Origin: Modicisalibacter sp049808615
Lineage (GTDB): Bacteria; Pseudomonadota; Gammaproteobacteria; Pseudomonadales; Halomonadaceae
DNA length: 64,000 nucleotides
NCBI RefSeq assembly: GCF_049808615.1
Contig: NZ_JBNCAN010000004.1
Location: forward strand, 147,608-211,607
Reading direction: 5' to 3'
The position numbers and the translations under genes were made by a program. The first letter of the stretch is position 1. Each line of letters begins with the position of its first letter. Of this stretch, positions 44,873-53,809 are shown piece after piece. The notes below the pieces were generated by a model. That model had not been told where the DNA came from, searched no databases, and was given only the letters and a program-made list of their open reading frames with translations.

Positions 44873-44882
44873 TGTATATACA
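44873..44882 (+). promoter_or_regulatory. HutC operator 2 (TGTATATACA), adjacent to hutI
   Basis: A second identical TGTATATACA palindrome ending 30 bp before the hutI ATG. Its position over the likely start of transcription fits direct repression of the hutIGUH operon. The two sites are 198 bp apart, which would allow looping. Confidence 0.82.
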
Positions 44883-44912
44883 ATAACTCGACACTCCACG
44901 GGGCCAGTCACC

Positions 44913-46124
44913 ATGACCAACGTGACCAGGCTTTTCTGGCAAGACACGACGGTATTCGATGGCACGCAGGAATTGCCGGAGCCAATGGCCGTCCTGGTAC
45001 GCGATGGCCGTATCGAGGCACTCCAGCCAATGAAGGCATTCGAAGCTACCGCCGTCGAGGGTTACACCCTGGCCGGCAGCGGCGGAGTGATGACGCCAGG
45101 GCTGGTGGACTGCCATACCCATCTGGTCTTCGGCGGCAATCGTGCCGACGAGTTCGAAATGCGCTTGGAAGGCGCCAGCTACGAGGAAATCGCCAAGGCC
45201 GGCGGCGGCATTCTCAGCACCGTGCGCGCCACCCGGGAGGCCAGCGAGGAAGCGCTCTTCGACAAAGCCCTGCCACGGCTGCAGGCATTGATCGACGACG
45301 GCGTGACCACCGTGGAGATCAAGTCCGGCTACGGGCTGAACGTTGCAGACGAACTCAAGATGCTACGGGTTGCCCGGCGTCTTGGCGAAGCACTGCCGGT
45401 CCGGGTCGTCACCACCCTGCTCGGCGCCCATGCCCTGCCGCCGGAATATGAAGGCAATAGCGACGCCTACATCGATCTGGTCTGCAACGAGATGATCCCG
45501 GCCGCTGTTGCAGAAAACCTTGTCGACATGGTTGATGTCTTCTGCGAGAAGATCGCCTTCTCCGTGGCTCAGTGCGAGCGTGTGTTTCAGGCTGCCCAGG
45601 CTCATAACCTGTCCATCAAAGCCCACGCGGAACAGCTTTCCAACCTGGGCGGCACCGCCATGGCGGCAAGCTACGGCGCGCTCTCCGTGGATCATATCGA
45701 ATATCTGGACGACGCGGGCATTGCGGCCCTGCGCCAGGCCGGCAGCGTCGCCGTCATCTTGCCCGGCGCCTTTCATACCCTGCGCGAGACGCAGTTGCCG
45801 CCCATCCAGGCGTTGCGCGACGCCGGCGTGCCCATGGCCGTCGCCACGGACTGTAACCCGGGCAGCTCACCGCTGTTCATGCCGAGCCTGATGCTCAACT
45901 TCGCCTGCACCCTGTTTCGTTTGACGCCCCGGGAGGCGTTGGCCGGCCTCACCGCTCACGGTGCCCAGGCACTGGGCCAAAATGAATTGGGACGCATCGC
46001 GGAGGGCGCTATCGCCGATCTGTGCGTGTGGAACATCCAGCGTCCCGCGGAGCTAGCCTATGCGGTGCAGCCCGGTCGGCTGCGTCAGCGCCTGTTCCAG
46101 GGAAAGCTCTCTCATGGCTACTGA
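44913..46124 (+). CDS. hutI: Imidazolonepropionase
   Basis: A 403-residue metal amidohydrolase that opens 4-imidazolone-5-propionate to N-formimidoyl-glutamate. Metal ligands are in VDCHTHLVFGGNRADEF, the substrate region in KSGYGLN and the second His set in IKAHAEQLSNLGG and TDCNPGSSP. ATG 44913 follows an AT-poor leader with weak ribosome-binding site ACGGGGCC. It is the first gene of the operon and overlaps hutG by 11 bp. Confidence 0.97.
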   Translation: MTNVTRLFWQDTTVFDGTQELPEPMAVLVRDGRIEALQPMKAFEATAVEGYTLAGSGGVMTPGLVDCHTHLVFGGNRADEFEMRLEGASYEEIAKAGGGILSTVRATREASEEALFDKALPRLQALIDDGVTTVEIKSGYGLNVADELKMLRVARRLGEALPVRVVTTLLGAHALPPEYEGNSDAYIDLVCNEMIPAAVAENLVDMVDVFCEKIAFSVAQCERVFQAAQAHNLSIKAHAEQLSNLGGTAMAASYGALSVDHIEYLDDAGIAALRQAGSVAVILPGAFHTLRETQLPPIQALRDAGVPMAVATDCNPGSSPLFMPSLMLNFACTLFRLTPREALAGLTAHGAQALGQNELGRIAEGAIADLCVWNIQRPAELAYAVQPGRLRQRLFQGKLSHGY

Positions 46125-47070
46125 GAACATCGATATGTCTTTCTGGACCGGACGCACCGACCCGGAAGCCAACAGCGAGCGTTGGCACCAGCGTATCCGG
46201 CCTATAGATCAAGCTGATGACAAGGGCGTCGCCCTGCTCGGCTTCGCCTCGGATGCAGGAGTCAAGCGCAACCAAGGCCGCGTCGGCGCCGCCAAGGGGC
46301 CGGAAGCGATCCGCCGCGCCCTGGCGCCGCTGGCCTGGCACCGCCAGGGCCCGGCCTTCGATGCCGGCGATGTGGTGTGCCAAGGCGATGCCCTGGAAGA
46401 GGCCCAGCAGCGTCTCGGTGAGCGTGTTGCCGGATTACTCGATGATGGCCATTTTCCGGTGGTGCTGGGCGGCGGCCATGAAATCGCCTTCGGTAGCTGG
46501 CAAGGCCTCGCGCGTCATGTGGAAGCGCAAGGCAGCAAGCACGACTGGCCACCGCGAATCGGCATCGTCAACCTGGATGCGCATTTCGACCTGCGAGATC
46601 CGCGCCATGTGCGCTCTTCCGGCACTCCCTTTTCCCAGATCGCCGAGCAATGCGAACAACGTGGCTGGCCGTTCAGGTACGCCTGCCTGGGCGTCAGCCG
46701 GGCCAGCAACACCCGCAACCTGTTCCAACGCGCCGAGGATCTCCAGGTGCTGGTGCGCGAAGACCGCGAGTTCATCGCCGTGCATCTCGAGAGCATCACC
46801 CGGGACCTGGAGCGTTTCGTCACGCGCTGTGAGCACATCTACCTGACCATCGATCTCGACGTATTGCCGGCGAGCGAAGCGCCGGGCGTCAGCGCGCCCG
46901 CCGCCCGTGGCGTGTCGCTGTCCCAGCTCGAACCGCTGATCGACTTGATCCGCGACAGCGGCAAGCTTCGGCTCGCGGATATCGCCGAGCTCAACCCGGA
47001 TTTCGATATCGACAATCGCACCGCCAAGGTGGCGGCGCGACTCGTTCATCAACTGACCCTGAACGGCTGA
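46114..47070 (+). CDS. hutG: Formimidoylglutamase
   Basis: A 318-residue arginase-fold manganese enzyme hydrolysing N-formimidoyl-glutamate to glutamate and formamide. Metal ligands are His122 (GGGHEIAFG), Asp155, His157 and Asp159 (NLDAHFDLR) and the aspartates in TIDLDVLPA. ATG 46114 has AGGGAAAG upstream and overlaps hutI by 11 bp; the frame upstream is not used. The one-step formimidoylglutamase route is indicated, since no hutF or separate deformylase is present. Confidence 0.95.
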   Translation: MATENIDMSFWTGRTDPEANSERWHQRIRPIDQADDKGVALLGFASDAGVKRNQGRVGAAKGPEAIRRALAPLAWHRQGPAFDAGDVVCQGDALEEAQQRLGERVAGLLDDGHFPVVLGGGHEIAFGSWQGLARHVEAQGSKHDWPPRIGIVNLDAHFDLRDPRHVRSSGTPFSQIAEQCEQRGWPFRYACLGVSRASNTRNLFQRAEDLQVLVREDREFIAVHLESITRDLERFVTRCEHIYLTIDLDVLPASEAPGVSAPAARGVSLSQLEPLIDLIRDSGKLRLADIAELNPDFDIDNRTAKVAARLVHQLTLNG

Positions 47071-47119
47071 AGCAGTACTGCGGCCGGTAGCCCACTTTTA
47101 ACTATTGAGGACCATAAGC

Positions 47120-48811
47120 ATGTCCATCGACGACAAGCGCCACGACCCCAGTCGCAAGATCGCCGCTCCCACCGGCACCGAGCTTTCCTGCAAGAGCTGG
47201 CTCACCGAGGCGCCAATGCGCATGCTGATGAACAATCTGCATCCGGATGTCGCCGAGCGCCCGGAGGATCTGGTGGTCTACGGCGGCATCGGTCGCGCCG
47301 CCCGGGACTGGGAATGCTATGACAAGATCATCGAGACCCTCCAGCGTCTGGAAGATCATCAGACCCTGCTGATCCAGTCCGGCAAGCCGGTGGGCGTGTT
47401 CGAGACCCACAAGGACGCCCCGCGGGTGCTGATCGCCAACTCCAACCTGGTCCCCGCTTGGGCCAACTGGGAGCATTTCAACGAGCTGGATCGCAAGGGC
47501 CTGATGATGTACGGCCAGATGACCGCCGGCTCCTGGATCTACATCGCCTCCCAGGGCATCGTCCAGGGCACCTACGAGACCTTCGTCGAGGCCGGTCGCC
47601 AGCACTATGACGGCAACCTCACGGGCCGCTGGATTCTCACCGCGGGTCTTGGCGGCATGGGCGGTGCCCAGCCCCTGGCGGCAAGCATGGCCGGGGCCTG
47701 TTCGCTGAACATCGAGTGTCAGCAATCCCGCATCGACTTCCGCCTGCGTACCCGCTATCTCGACGAGCAGGCGGATGATCTCGACGACGCCCTGGCCCGC
47801 ATCGAGAAGTACACCAAGGAAGGCCAGGCGGTCTCCATCGGCCTGTGCGCCAACGCTGCGGATGTACTCCCCGAACTCGTGCGCCGTGGAATAAAGCCGG
47901 ATATGGTCACGGACCAGACCAGCGCCCACGACCCGCTGCACGGCTACCTGCCTTCCGGCTGGGCCTGGGACGACTACATGAGTCGCGGCAAGACAGAGGC
48001 CGCGGCGGTGATCAAGGCCGCCAAGCAATCCATGGCGGTGCACGTTCAGGCCATGCTCGACTTCCAGAAGATGGGCATCCCGACCTTCGACTACGGCAAC
48101 AACATCCGCCAGATGGCTCAGGACGAAGGTGTGGCGAATGCCTTCGACTTCCCCGGCTTCGTACCGGCCTACATCCGCCCGCTGTTCTGCCAGGGCATCG
48201 GCCCCTTCCGCTGGGCGGCGCTGTCCGGCGACCCGGAGGATATCTACAAGACCGATGCCAAGGTCAAGGAATTGATCCCGGACGACCCGCACCTGCACAA
48301 CTGGCTGGACATGGCTCGGGAGCGTATCTCCTTTCAGGGGCTTCCCGCACGCATCTGCTGGATCGGCCTCAGGGATCGCGCCCGCCTCGGCCAGGCCTTC
48401 AACGAGATGGTCAAGAACGGCGAGCTCAAGGCGCCGGTGGTGATCGGCCGCGATCACCTGGATTCGGGTTCGGTAGCCAGCCCCAACCGCGAGACCGAAA
48501 GCATGCGCGACGGCTCCGACGCCGTCTCCGACTGGCCGCTGCTCAACGCCCTGCTGAATACCGCCGGCGGTGCCACCTGGGTGTCGCTGCATCACGGCGG
48601 CGGCGTGGGCATGGGTTATTCCCAGCACGCCGGAGTGGTGATCGTCTGCGACGGCAGCGATGACGCCCACGCTCGAATTGGCCGGGTGCTGCGCAACGAT
48701 CCGGGAACCGGGGTGATGCGCCATGCGGATGCAGGCTACGACATCGCCATCGAGTCCGCTAAGGAAAACGGTCTCGACCTGCCGATGATCAACGATCGTG
48801 GAGGCAAGTGA
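47120..48811 (+). CDS. hutU: Urocanate hydratase
   Basis: A 563-residue NAD+-dependent enzyme that converts urocanate to imidazolone propionate. Recognised segments are APTGTELSCKSWLTEAPMRM, the NAD-binding ILTAGLGGMGGAQPLAASMAG, and the active-site region with a conserved Cys in PALFCQGIGPFRW-like sequence (PLFCQGIGPFRWAALSG). ATG 47120 has GAGG upstream. The stop overlaps the hutH start by one base. Confidence 0.97.
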   Translation: MSIDDKRHDPSRKIAAPTGTELSCKSWLTEAPMRMLMNNLHPDVAERPEDLVVYGGIGRAARDWECYDKIIETLQRLEDHQTLLIQSGKPVGVFETHKDAPRVLIANSNLVPAWANWEHFNELDRKGLMMYGQMTAGSWIYIASQGIVQGTYETFVEAGRQHYDGNLTGRWILTAGLGGMGGAQPLAASMAGACSLNIECQQSRIDFRLRTRYLDEQADDLDDALARIEKYTKEGQAVSIGLCANAADVLPELVRRGIKPDMVTDQTSAHDPLHGYLPSGWAWDDYMSRGKTEAAAVIKAAKQSMAVHVQAMLDFQKMGIPTFDYGNNIRQMAQDEGVANAFDFPGFVPAYIRPLFCQGIGPFRWAALSGDPEDIYKTDAKVKELIPDDPHLHNWLDMARERISFQGLPARICWIGLRDRARLGQAFNEMVKNGELKAPVVIGRDHLDSGSVASPNRETESMRDGSDAVSDWPLLNALLNTAGGATWVSLHHGGGVGMGYSQHAGVVIVCDGSDDAHARIGRVLRNDPGTGVMRHADAGYDIAIESAKENGLDLPMINDRGGK

Positions 48812-50349
48812 TGAATCGTCTGGAAATCTCTCCCGGCAACATGACCCTGGCGCAGATGCGGAAGGTGTTCGAGGCGCCGGTTCAGGTCAGCTTGCCGGAT
48901 AGCGCCAACGCGGCCATCCAGCGCAGCGTCGATTGCGTCAATCAAGTGCTGGAGGAAGACCGCACCGTTTACGGCATCAATACCGGCTTCGGCCTGCTGG
49001 CCCAGACCCGCATCGAGAAGGATCAGCTCGAGAACCTGCAGCGCTCCCTGGTGCTTTCTCATGCCACCGGTGTCGGCGACCCCATTGACGATGCCCTGGT
49101 ACGCCTGATCATGGTACTCAAGGTCAATGCCCTGGCGCGTGGTTTCTCGGGGATTCGCCGCGAGGTGCTGGACGCGTTGATCGCGCTGATCAATGCCGAG
49201 GTCTACCCGCGCATCCCGCTCAAGGGCTCCGTGGGCGCCTCCGGCGATCTGGCGCCACTGGCGCATATGAGCGCCCTACTGCTGGGCGAAGGCCAGGCGC
49301 GTCATCAAGGCGAGTGGCTGCCCGCTCGTCAGGCCCTGGAAGTGGCCGGCCTGACACCGCTGGCACTGGCGCCCAAGGAAGGCCTGGCACTGCTCAATGG
49401 CACCCAGGTGTCCACCGTCTATGCTCTGCGCGGACTGTTCGAGGCGGAAGACCTTTACGCCGCCGCCACTGTGTGCGGCGCCCTGACCGTGGAAGCAACG
49501 CTCAGCTCGCGTTCACCTTTCGATGCGCGCATCCACGAGGCGCGCGGTCAGCAGGGCCAGATCGACGCCGCTAGCGCCTATCGTCACCTGCTGGGGGAAC
49601 GCAGCGTGGTCAGCGATTCGCATATCGATTGCGGCAAGGTGCAGGACCCCTATTCCCTGCGCTGCCAGCCCCAGGTGATGGGCGCCTGCCTGGGCCAGAT
49701 ACGCCAGGTCGCCACGGTGCTGGAAGTCGAAGCCAACGCGGTATCCGACAACCCGCTGGTGTTCGCCGAGGAAGGCGACATCATCTCCGGTGGCAACTTC
49801 CACGCCGAACCGGTGGCCATGGCCGCGGACAACCTGGCATTGGCCATCGCCGAAATCGGCTCGCTGACCGAGCGGCGCATCTCGCTGATGATGGACAAGA
49901 ACATGTCCCAGTTGCCGCCCTTCCTGGTGGAAAAAGGCGGTGTCAATTCCGGCTTCATGATTGCCCAGGTGACGGCGGCCGCCTTGGCCAGCGAGAACAA
50001 GGCCCTGGCGCATCCGCATAGCGTCGATAGCCTGCCCACCTCCGCCAACCAGGAGGACCATGTCTCCATGGCCCCGGCCGCCGGCAAGCGCCTGTGGGAA
50101 ATGGCCGCCAATGTGCGCGGCACCGTCGCCATCGAATGGTTGGCCGCCTGCCAGGGGCTGGATTTCCGCGAAGGGCTCACCACCACCGAGCCACTGGAAA
50201 CGGCGCGTCATGCGCTGCGTGAGCGAGTGCGCTACTACGACAAGGATCGCTTCTTCGCCCCGGACATCGACGCCGCCACCGCGCTGCTGGAAGAGCGCAC
50301 CTTGAGCGGCTTGATACCGGCGTCGCTCTTGCCGAGTCGATCGGCATAA
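48811..50349 (+). CDS. hutH: Histidine ammonia-lyase
   Basis: A 512-residue lyase that removes ammonia from histidine to give urocanate, the first step of the pathway. The self-made MIO cofactor comes from Ala143-Ser144-Gly145 in GSVGASGDLAPLAHMS, and the catalytic Tyr lies in VYGINTGFG. ATG 48811 overlaps the hutU stop; a GTG three bases upstream is less likely because GAGG is then too near. The permease gene follows 76 bp downstream on the same strand. Confidence 0.98.
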   Translation: MNRLEISPGNMTLAQMRKVFEAPVQVSLPDSANAAIQRSVDCVNQVLEEDRTVYGINTGFGLLAQTRIEKDQLENLQRSLVLSHATGVGDPIDDALVRLIMVLKVNALARGFSGIRREVLDALIALINAEVYPRIPLKGSVGASGDLAPLAHMSALLLGEGQARHQGEWLPARQALEVAGLTPLALAPKEGLALLNGTQVSTVYALRGLFEAEDLYAAATVCGALTVEATLSSRSPFDARIHEARGQQGQIDAASAYRHLLGERSVVSDSHIDCGKVQDPYSLRCQPQVMGACLGQIRQVATVLEVEANAVSDNPLVFAEEGDIISGGNFHAEPVAMAADNLALAIAEIGSLTERRISLMMDKNMSQLPPFLVEKGGVNSGFMIAQVTAAALASENKALAHPHSVDSLPTSANQEDHVSMAPAAGKRLWEMAANVRGTVAIEWLAACQGLDFREGLTTTEPLETARHALRERVRYYDKDRFFAPDIDAATALLEERTLSGLIPASLLPSRSA

Positions 50350-50425
50350 GGTAAATAAAGACCCCGCGTCATCCTGACGCTGCAATCCCCCATGTCCCGA
50401 CAATCACAACACATAAGGGAAACAG

Positions 50426-51772
50426 ATGAATGCAATCATACTCGCCGTTCTGATCATGGTGACCCTGAGCCTGATGCGGGTCTCCGTGGTGTTCGCCCTG
50501 ATCGCCGCCGCTGTCATTGGCGGCCTCTATGCCGGCCTGCCCGCCGGTGAGATCGTCACGGCCTTCAACGATGGCCTGGGCGGTGGCGCCCCGGTGGCGC
50601 TGGCCTACGCGACCCTGGGCGCCTTCGCGGTGATGCTGTCGCGCTCCGGCATCACCCAGCGTCTCTCAGCCCGAATCATCGATACCTTTCAGGGCAGCGA
50701 ACAGACCCAATCCCACATGCGCATGGTCACCTGGGGCCTGTTCGCCAGCCTGATCCTGGCCGGCTTTGCCTCGGGCACGATCATTCCGGTGCATATCGCC
50801 TTCATTCCCATTCTGGTGCCGCCGCTGCTGGTGGTCATGAATCACCTGCAGCTCGACCGTCGCGCCGTGGCCTGCGCCATCACCTTCAGCATCACGGTGA
50901 TGTACATGACCACGCCGATCGGCTTCGGCACCATCTTTCTCAACGACATCCTGATGGGCAACATCAACGAGGCCGGGCAAGCGCTCGACTTCCAGATCGA
51001 GCGCGACGCTCCGCCCAAGGCGATGATCATTCCGGCCCTGGGCATGGTGCTGGGGCTCGTCATTGCCATCTTCATCAGCTACCGCAAGAAGCGTCGCTAC
51101 GAGGATCGCCCCATCGACGGCCAGGCGGAAAACAAGCAGCAACCCGCCAAGCTCCGAAGCTGGCAACTGGGCATCATCATCGCCGCCCTGGTGGTTGCCC
51201 TGGTCATACAACTCTGGAGCGGCTCGATGATCTTCGGCGGCCTGGCCGGCTTCGCGCTGCTCTCGTTCAGCGGCATCGTTCGCTGGGACGAGCAGGACAG
51301 CGTCTTCACCCAGGGCATGCGCCTGATGGCCATGGTGGGATTCATCATGATCGCCGCCGCCGGCTTCGCCGGGGTGATGAAGGCGACCGGCGAGATTCCC
51401 GACCTGGTGCAAAGCTCCGTGGCGTTGATAGGCGACAGTCGCGCCCTGGCGGCCTTGGTGATGCTGCTGGTCGGGCTGTTCATCACCATGGGCATTGGCT
51501 CATCCTTCGCCACCATCCCAATCATTGCCTCGATCTACGTACCAATGTGCCTGAGCTTCGGCTTCTCGGCACTGGCCACCACCGCCCTGGTGGGCACCGC
51601 CGCGGCGCTGGGGGATGCCGGTTCGCCCGCCTCGGACTCGACCCTGGGCCCCACCGCTGGCCTGGATGCCGACCACCAGCACGACCATATCTGGGATACG
51701 GTGGTACCGACCTTCCTGCACTTCAATATTCCGCTGATCGTCTTTGGCTGGCTAGCGGCCATGACACTCTGA
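50426..51772 (+). CDS. yuiF: YuiF-type permease (Na+/H+ antiporter-like), likely histidine uptake
   Basis: A 448-residue membrane protein with about 11 hydrophobic segments, of the NhaC-related YuiF/HI1107 family often labelled a Na+/H+ antiporter. It ends with the conserved signature GDAGSPASDSTLGPT and WDTVVPTFLHFNIPL. In comparative regulon work on HutC, as I recall, yuiF is assigned as a histidine permease, and its place 76 bp after hutH supports that. A close paralogue lies at 53810. Transport of histidine or urocanate is inference. Confidence 0.85.
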   Translation: MNAIILAVLIMVTLSLMRVSVVFALIAAAVIGGLYAGLPAGEIVTAFNDGLGGGAPVALAYATLGAFAVMLSRSGITQRLSARIIDTFQGSEQTQSHMRMVTWGLFASLILAGFASGTIIPVHIAFIPILVPPLLVVMNHLQLDRRAVACAITFSITVMYMTTPIGFGTIFLNDILMGNINEAGQALDFQIERDAPPKAMIIPALGMVLGLVIAIFISYRKKRRYEDRPIDGQAENKQQPAKLRSWQLGIIIAALVVALVIQLWSGSMIFGGLAGFALLSFSGIVRWDEQDSVFTQGMRLMAMVGFIMIAAAGFAGVMKATGEIPDLVQSSVALIGDSRALAALVMLLVGLFITMGIGSSFATIPIIASIYVPMCLSFGFSALATTALVGTAAALGDAGSPASDSTLGPTAGLDADHQHDHIWDTVVPTFLHFNIPLIVFGWLAAMTL

Positions 51773-51790
51773 CATCGAGGAGACAACACC

Positions 51791-52630
51791 ATGACTCAGA
51801 GCTCCAATATCGATTCCCTCGTTACCCCCGAGATCGTCGAGGCCTATGCGCGGGATGGCGCCGTGTGCATTCGCGGGCTGTTTCGTCAGAACCAGATCGA
51901 CGAGTTGACCCAGGGCATCGAAGAGAATCTGCGCAACCCCAGCCCACGCGCCAAGGTAGCCAGTGAGCCGGATGATCCAGGGTGGTTCTTCGAGGACTTC
52001 TGTAACTGGCAGGACATCGCGGCATACCGGCAATTCATTTTCGACTCCGCCGTCGGCGAAGTGGCGGCTCGGCTGATGCAGAGCCAGCAGGCGCGCCTGT
52101 ACCACGACCATCTGCTGGTCAAGGAGCCGGGCACCCGCCAGCGCACCCCCTGGCATCAGGACCAGCCCTACTACAACGTGGAAGGCCACCAGAACGTCAG
52201 CATGTGGTTGCCGGTCGACCCGGTGTCTCGCGATGCCACCCTGGAATTCGTCGCCGGCTCCCACAAGGGCCCCTGGCTGATGCCGCGAACCTTCATGGAT
52301 AACCAGGCCAAGTGGTTTCCCGAAGGCAGCCTCGACGACCTGCCGGACATCGAGGCCAATCGTGATGATTACAAGATCCTCGGCTGGGCGCTGGAGCCCG
52401 GGGATGCGGTGTTCTTCAACATGCTGACGCTGCATGCCTCGGCGGGTGTCGATGGTAATCAGCGCCGCCGCGCCTTCTCGGTACGCTTTCTCGGCGACGA
52501 CATGGTGCACGCGCCGCGCCACTGGACGACCTCGCCCCCATTTCCCGGTCTTGAAAAGGAACTGGCGACGGGAGCCCCCATGGATCATCCGCTGTTTCCG
52601 CTGCTGACCGGCACGCCCCGCGCCGCTTGA
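51791..52630 (+). CDS. Phytanoyl-CoA dioxygenase (PhyH) family 2OG-Fe(II) oxygenase
   Basis: A 279-residue non-haem iron oxygenase. The facial triad is His122 and Asp124 (TPWHQDQPYY) with distal His215 (MLTLHASAG). Arg226 or Arg227 (RRRAFSVRF) is placed to bind 2-oxoglutarate. GAGGAGA precedes ATG 51791, 18 bp after the permease stop, so it is the last gene of the hut operon. PhyH enzymes hydroxylate or demethylate small molecules; the ectoine hydroxylase signature is absent. The substrate is unknown; a histidine-related metabolite is suggested only by context. Confidence 0.88.
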   Translation: MTQSSNIDSLVTPEIVEAYARDGAVCIRGLFRQNQIDELTQGIEENLRNPSPRAKVASEPDDPGWFFEDFCNWQDIAAYRQFIFDSAVGEVAARLMQSQQARLYHDHLLVKEPGTRQRTPWHQDQPYYNVEGHQNVSMWLPVDPVSRDATLEFVAGSHKGPWLMPRTFMDNQAKWFPEGSLDDLPDIEANRDDYKILGWALEPGDAVFFNMLTLHASAGVDGNQRRRAFSVRFLGDDMVHAPRHWTTSPPFPGLEKELATGAPMDHPLFPLLTGTPRAA

Positions 52631-52634
52631 TGAC

Positions 52635-52667
52635 CACTGCTCTCCAGCCCATTGCTGGAGAGCAGTG
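52635..52667. terminator. Perfect 14-bp hairpin between convergent PhyH and LysR genes
   Basis: CACTGCTCTCCAGC (52635-52648) pairs exactly with GCTGGAGAGCAGTG (52654-52667) over a 5-nt loop. It lies between the stops of two convergent genes, fitting a bidirectional terminator, though no long T-run follows. Confidence 0.65.
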
Positions 52668-52676
52668 ATGTCTTCG

Positions 52677-53618
52677 TCATCGCAATGCCGCAAAGAGCGC
52701 TTCCGTTGCAACCGACTGGTTCTTTCCTTGAGAAATAATCCAGCGATGGAACCGACGACAATGCGCACTATCGAATACACGATTCGACCAAGTCAAATAG
52801 TAAGATGACGGTAATGATAACGGCGACAAAAAGGGGGCTATCAACCTTCCTTTCTCCAAATATCGGCCAACCATTGCATATTGCGCCAGCACGAAACCTT
52901 GCCCGTCAATTGCCGCCTGAATTGCCATGGCGGATAGCGAATAAGACCGATAGCTGTCGTTGATATTACAATTCTCCACCCCTTGATATCTGAACCAGTC
53001 CTGCCAGGAAGGTGGCGATGAAAACTTGGGTAACCAATCGATGGATAGCAACGGGTATTGCAGAATATCCTCAGGCTTTTTTAGGGTCATTTTCTCGGTC
53101 AATAGTGCTGGACTACATACCGAAAAGACACAGTCTCGAAAAAGTTCCGCCGAGTTTTCCGCCTCTCTCGCCCTATCACTATAGGTAACCCGGAAGTCGA
53201 CTTCATTATGGCCGGGTGACGGTTCAGCATGACTGCCATCCAGGTGCATGTTGAGCGTTGGGTTTTGATGATGCCAGTCATCGGTAAGCGGACAAAGCCA
53301 CGTCGACAGAAGTGACGGTAAGGCGCTTATTTTCAAGCTGTTTTCATTTTTTACGCATTTGGCTTCAGCGCTGGCAACTCTCAGGTTTTCAAAAGCCTTG
53401 CTACAGCTTTCATGATACTTTTCACCCGCCTGAGTCAGTCTGATTTTCCGACCGTCTTTTTCAATCAATCGCAGGTCCAAAGAATCCTCAAGCAGCTTCA
53501 TCTGTTGGCTTACTGCAGCAGGTGATATCGCCAAGCGTCGTGCCGCTTCAGCAATGCTGACATAGCGCCCGACCGCTTCGAAAACCTGTAATGCGCGCAG
53601 GGGAGGAAGATTGTTCAT
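52677..53618 (-). CDS. LysR-family regulator (GcvA-like), probable controller of the second permease/oxygenase pair
   Basis: A regulator of about 313 residues. The N-terminal helix-turn-helix reads SIAEAARRLAISPAAVSQQM with the GcvA-like opening LPPLRALQVFEAVGRY; the rest is a LysR substrate-binding domain (LKISALPSLLSTWLCPL to IQAAIDGQGFVLAQYAM). The second of two adjacent ATGs (53618) is best spaced from AAGGAG. The gene is visibly AT-richer than its neighbours, suggesting separate acquisition. It is divergent from the permease at 53810, sharing a 188-bp intergenic region with a palindromic site. Confidence 0.9.
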   Translation of the reverse strand: MNNLPPLRALQVFEAVGRYVSIAEAARRLAISPAAVSQQMKLLEDSLDLRLIEKDGRKIRLTQAGEKYHESCSKAFENLRVASAEAKCVKNENSLKISALPSLLSTWLCPLTDDWHHQNPTLNMHLDGSHAEPSPGHNEVDFRVTYSDRAREAENSAELFRDCVFSVCSPALLTEKMTLKKPEDILQYPLLSIDWLPKFSSPPSWQDWFRYQGVENCNINDSYRSYSLSAMAIQAAIDGQGFVLAQYAMVGRYLEKGRLIAPFLSPLSLPSSYYLTWSNRVFDSAHCRRFHRWIISQGKNQSVATEALFAALR

Positions 53619-53638
53619 CATCGCTCCTTTAGGTCAAT

Positions 53639-53655
53639 GTTTAGCCATTCTAAAC
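53639..53655. promoter_or_regulatory. Candidate LysR operator, palindrome GTTTAG-N5-CTAAAC
   Basis: A perfect 6-bp inverted repeat with a 5-nt centre (53639-53655), containing the T-N11-A form typical of LysR binding sites. It begins 20 bp upstream of the regulator start, consistent with autoregulation and control of the divergent permease gene. Assignment is by pattern and position. Confidence 0.6.
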
Positions 53656-53809
53656 AATCCAAGGGCGTTTCTAAATTTTATTTTTTCATCAAGATTCTAT
53701 ACTGAAAACGCAATGAAAAAAGCAAAAAAACAGCGTGGTTAAACAACCGATTTACCAAAAAAATTATATCCCACCGATTACCTAGACCAACAACACAAAA
53801 GGTAACCTG

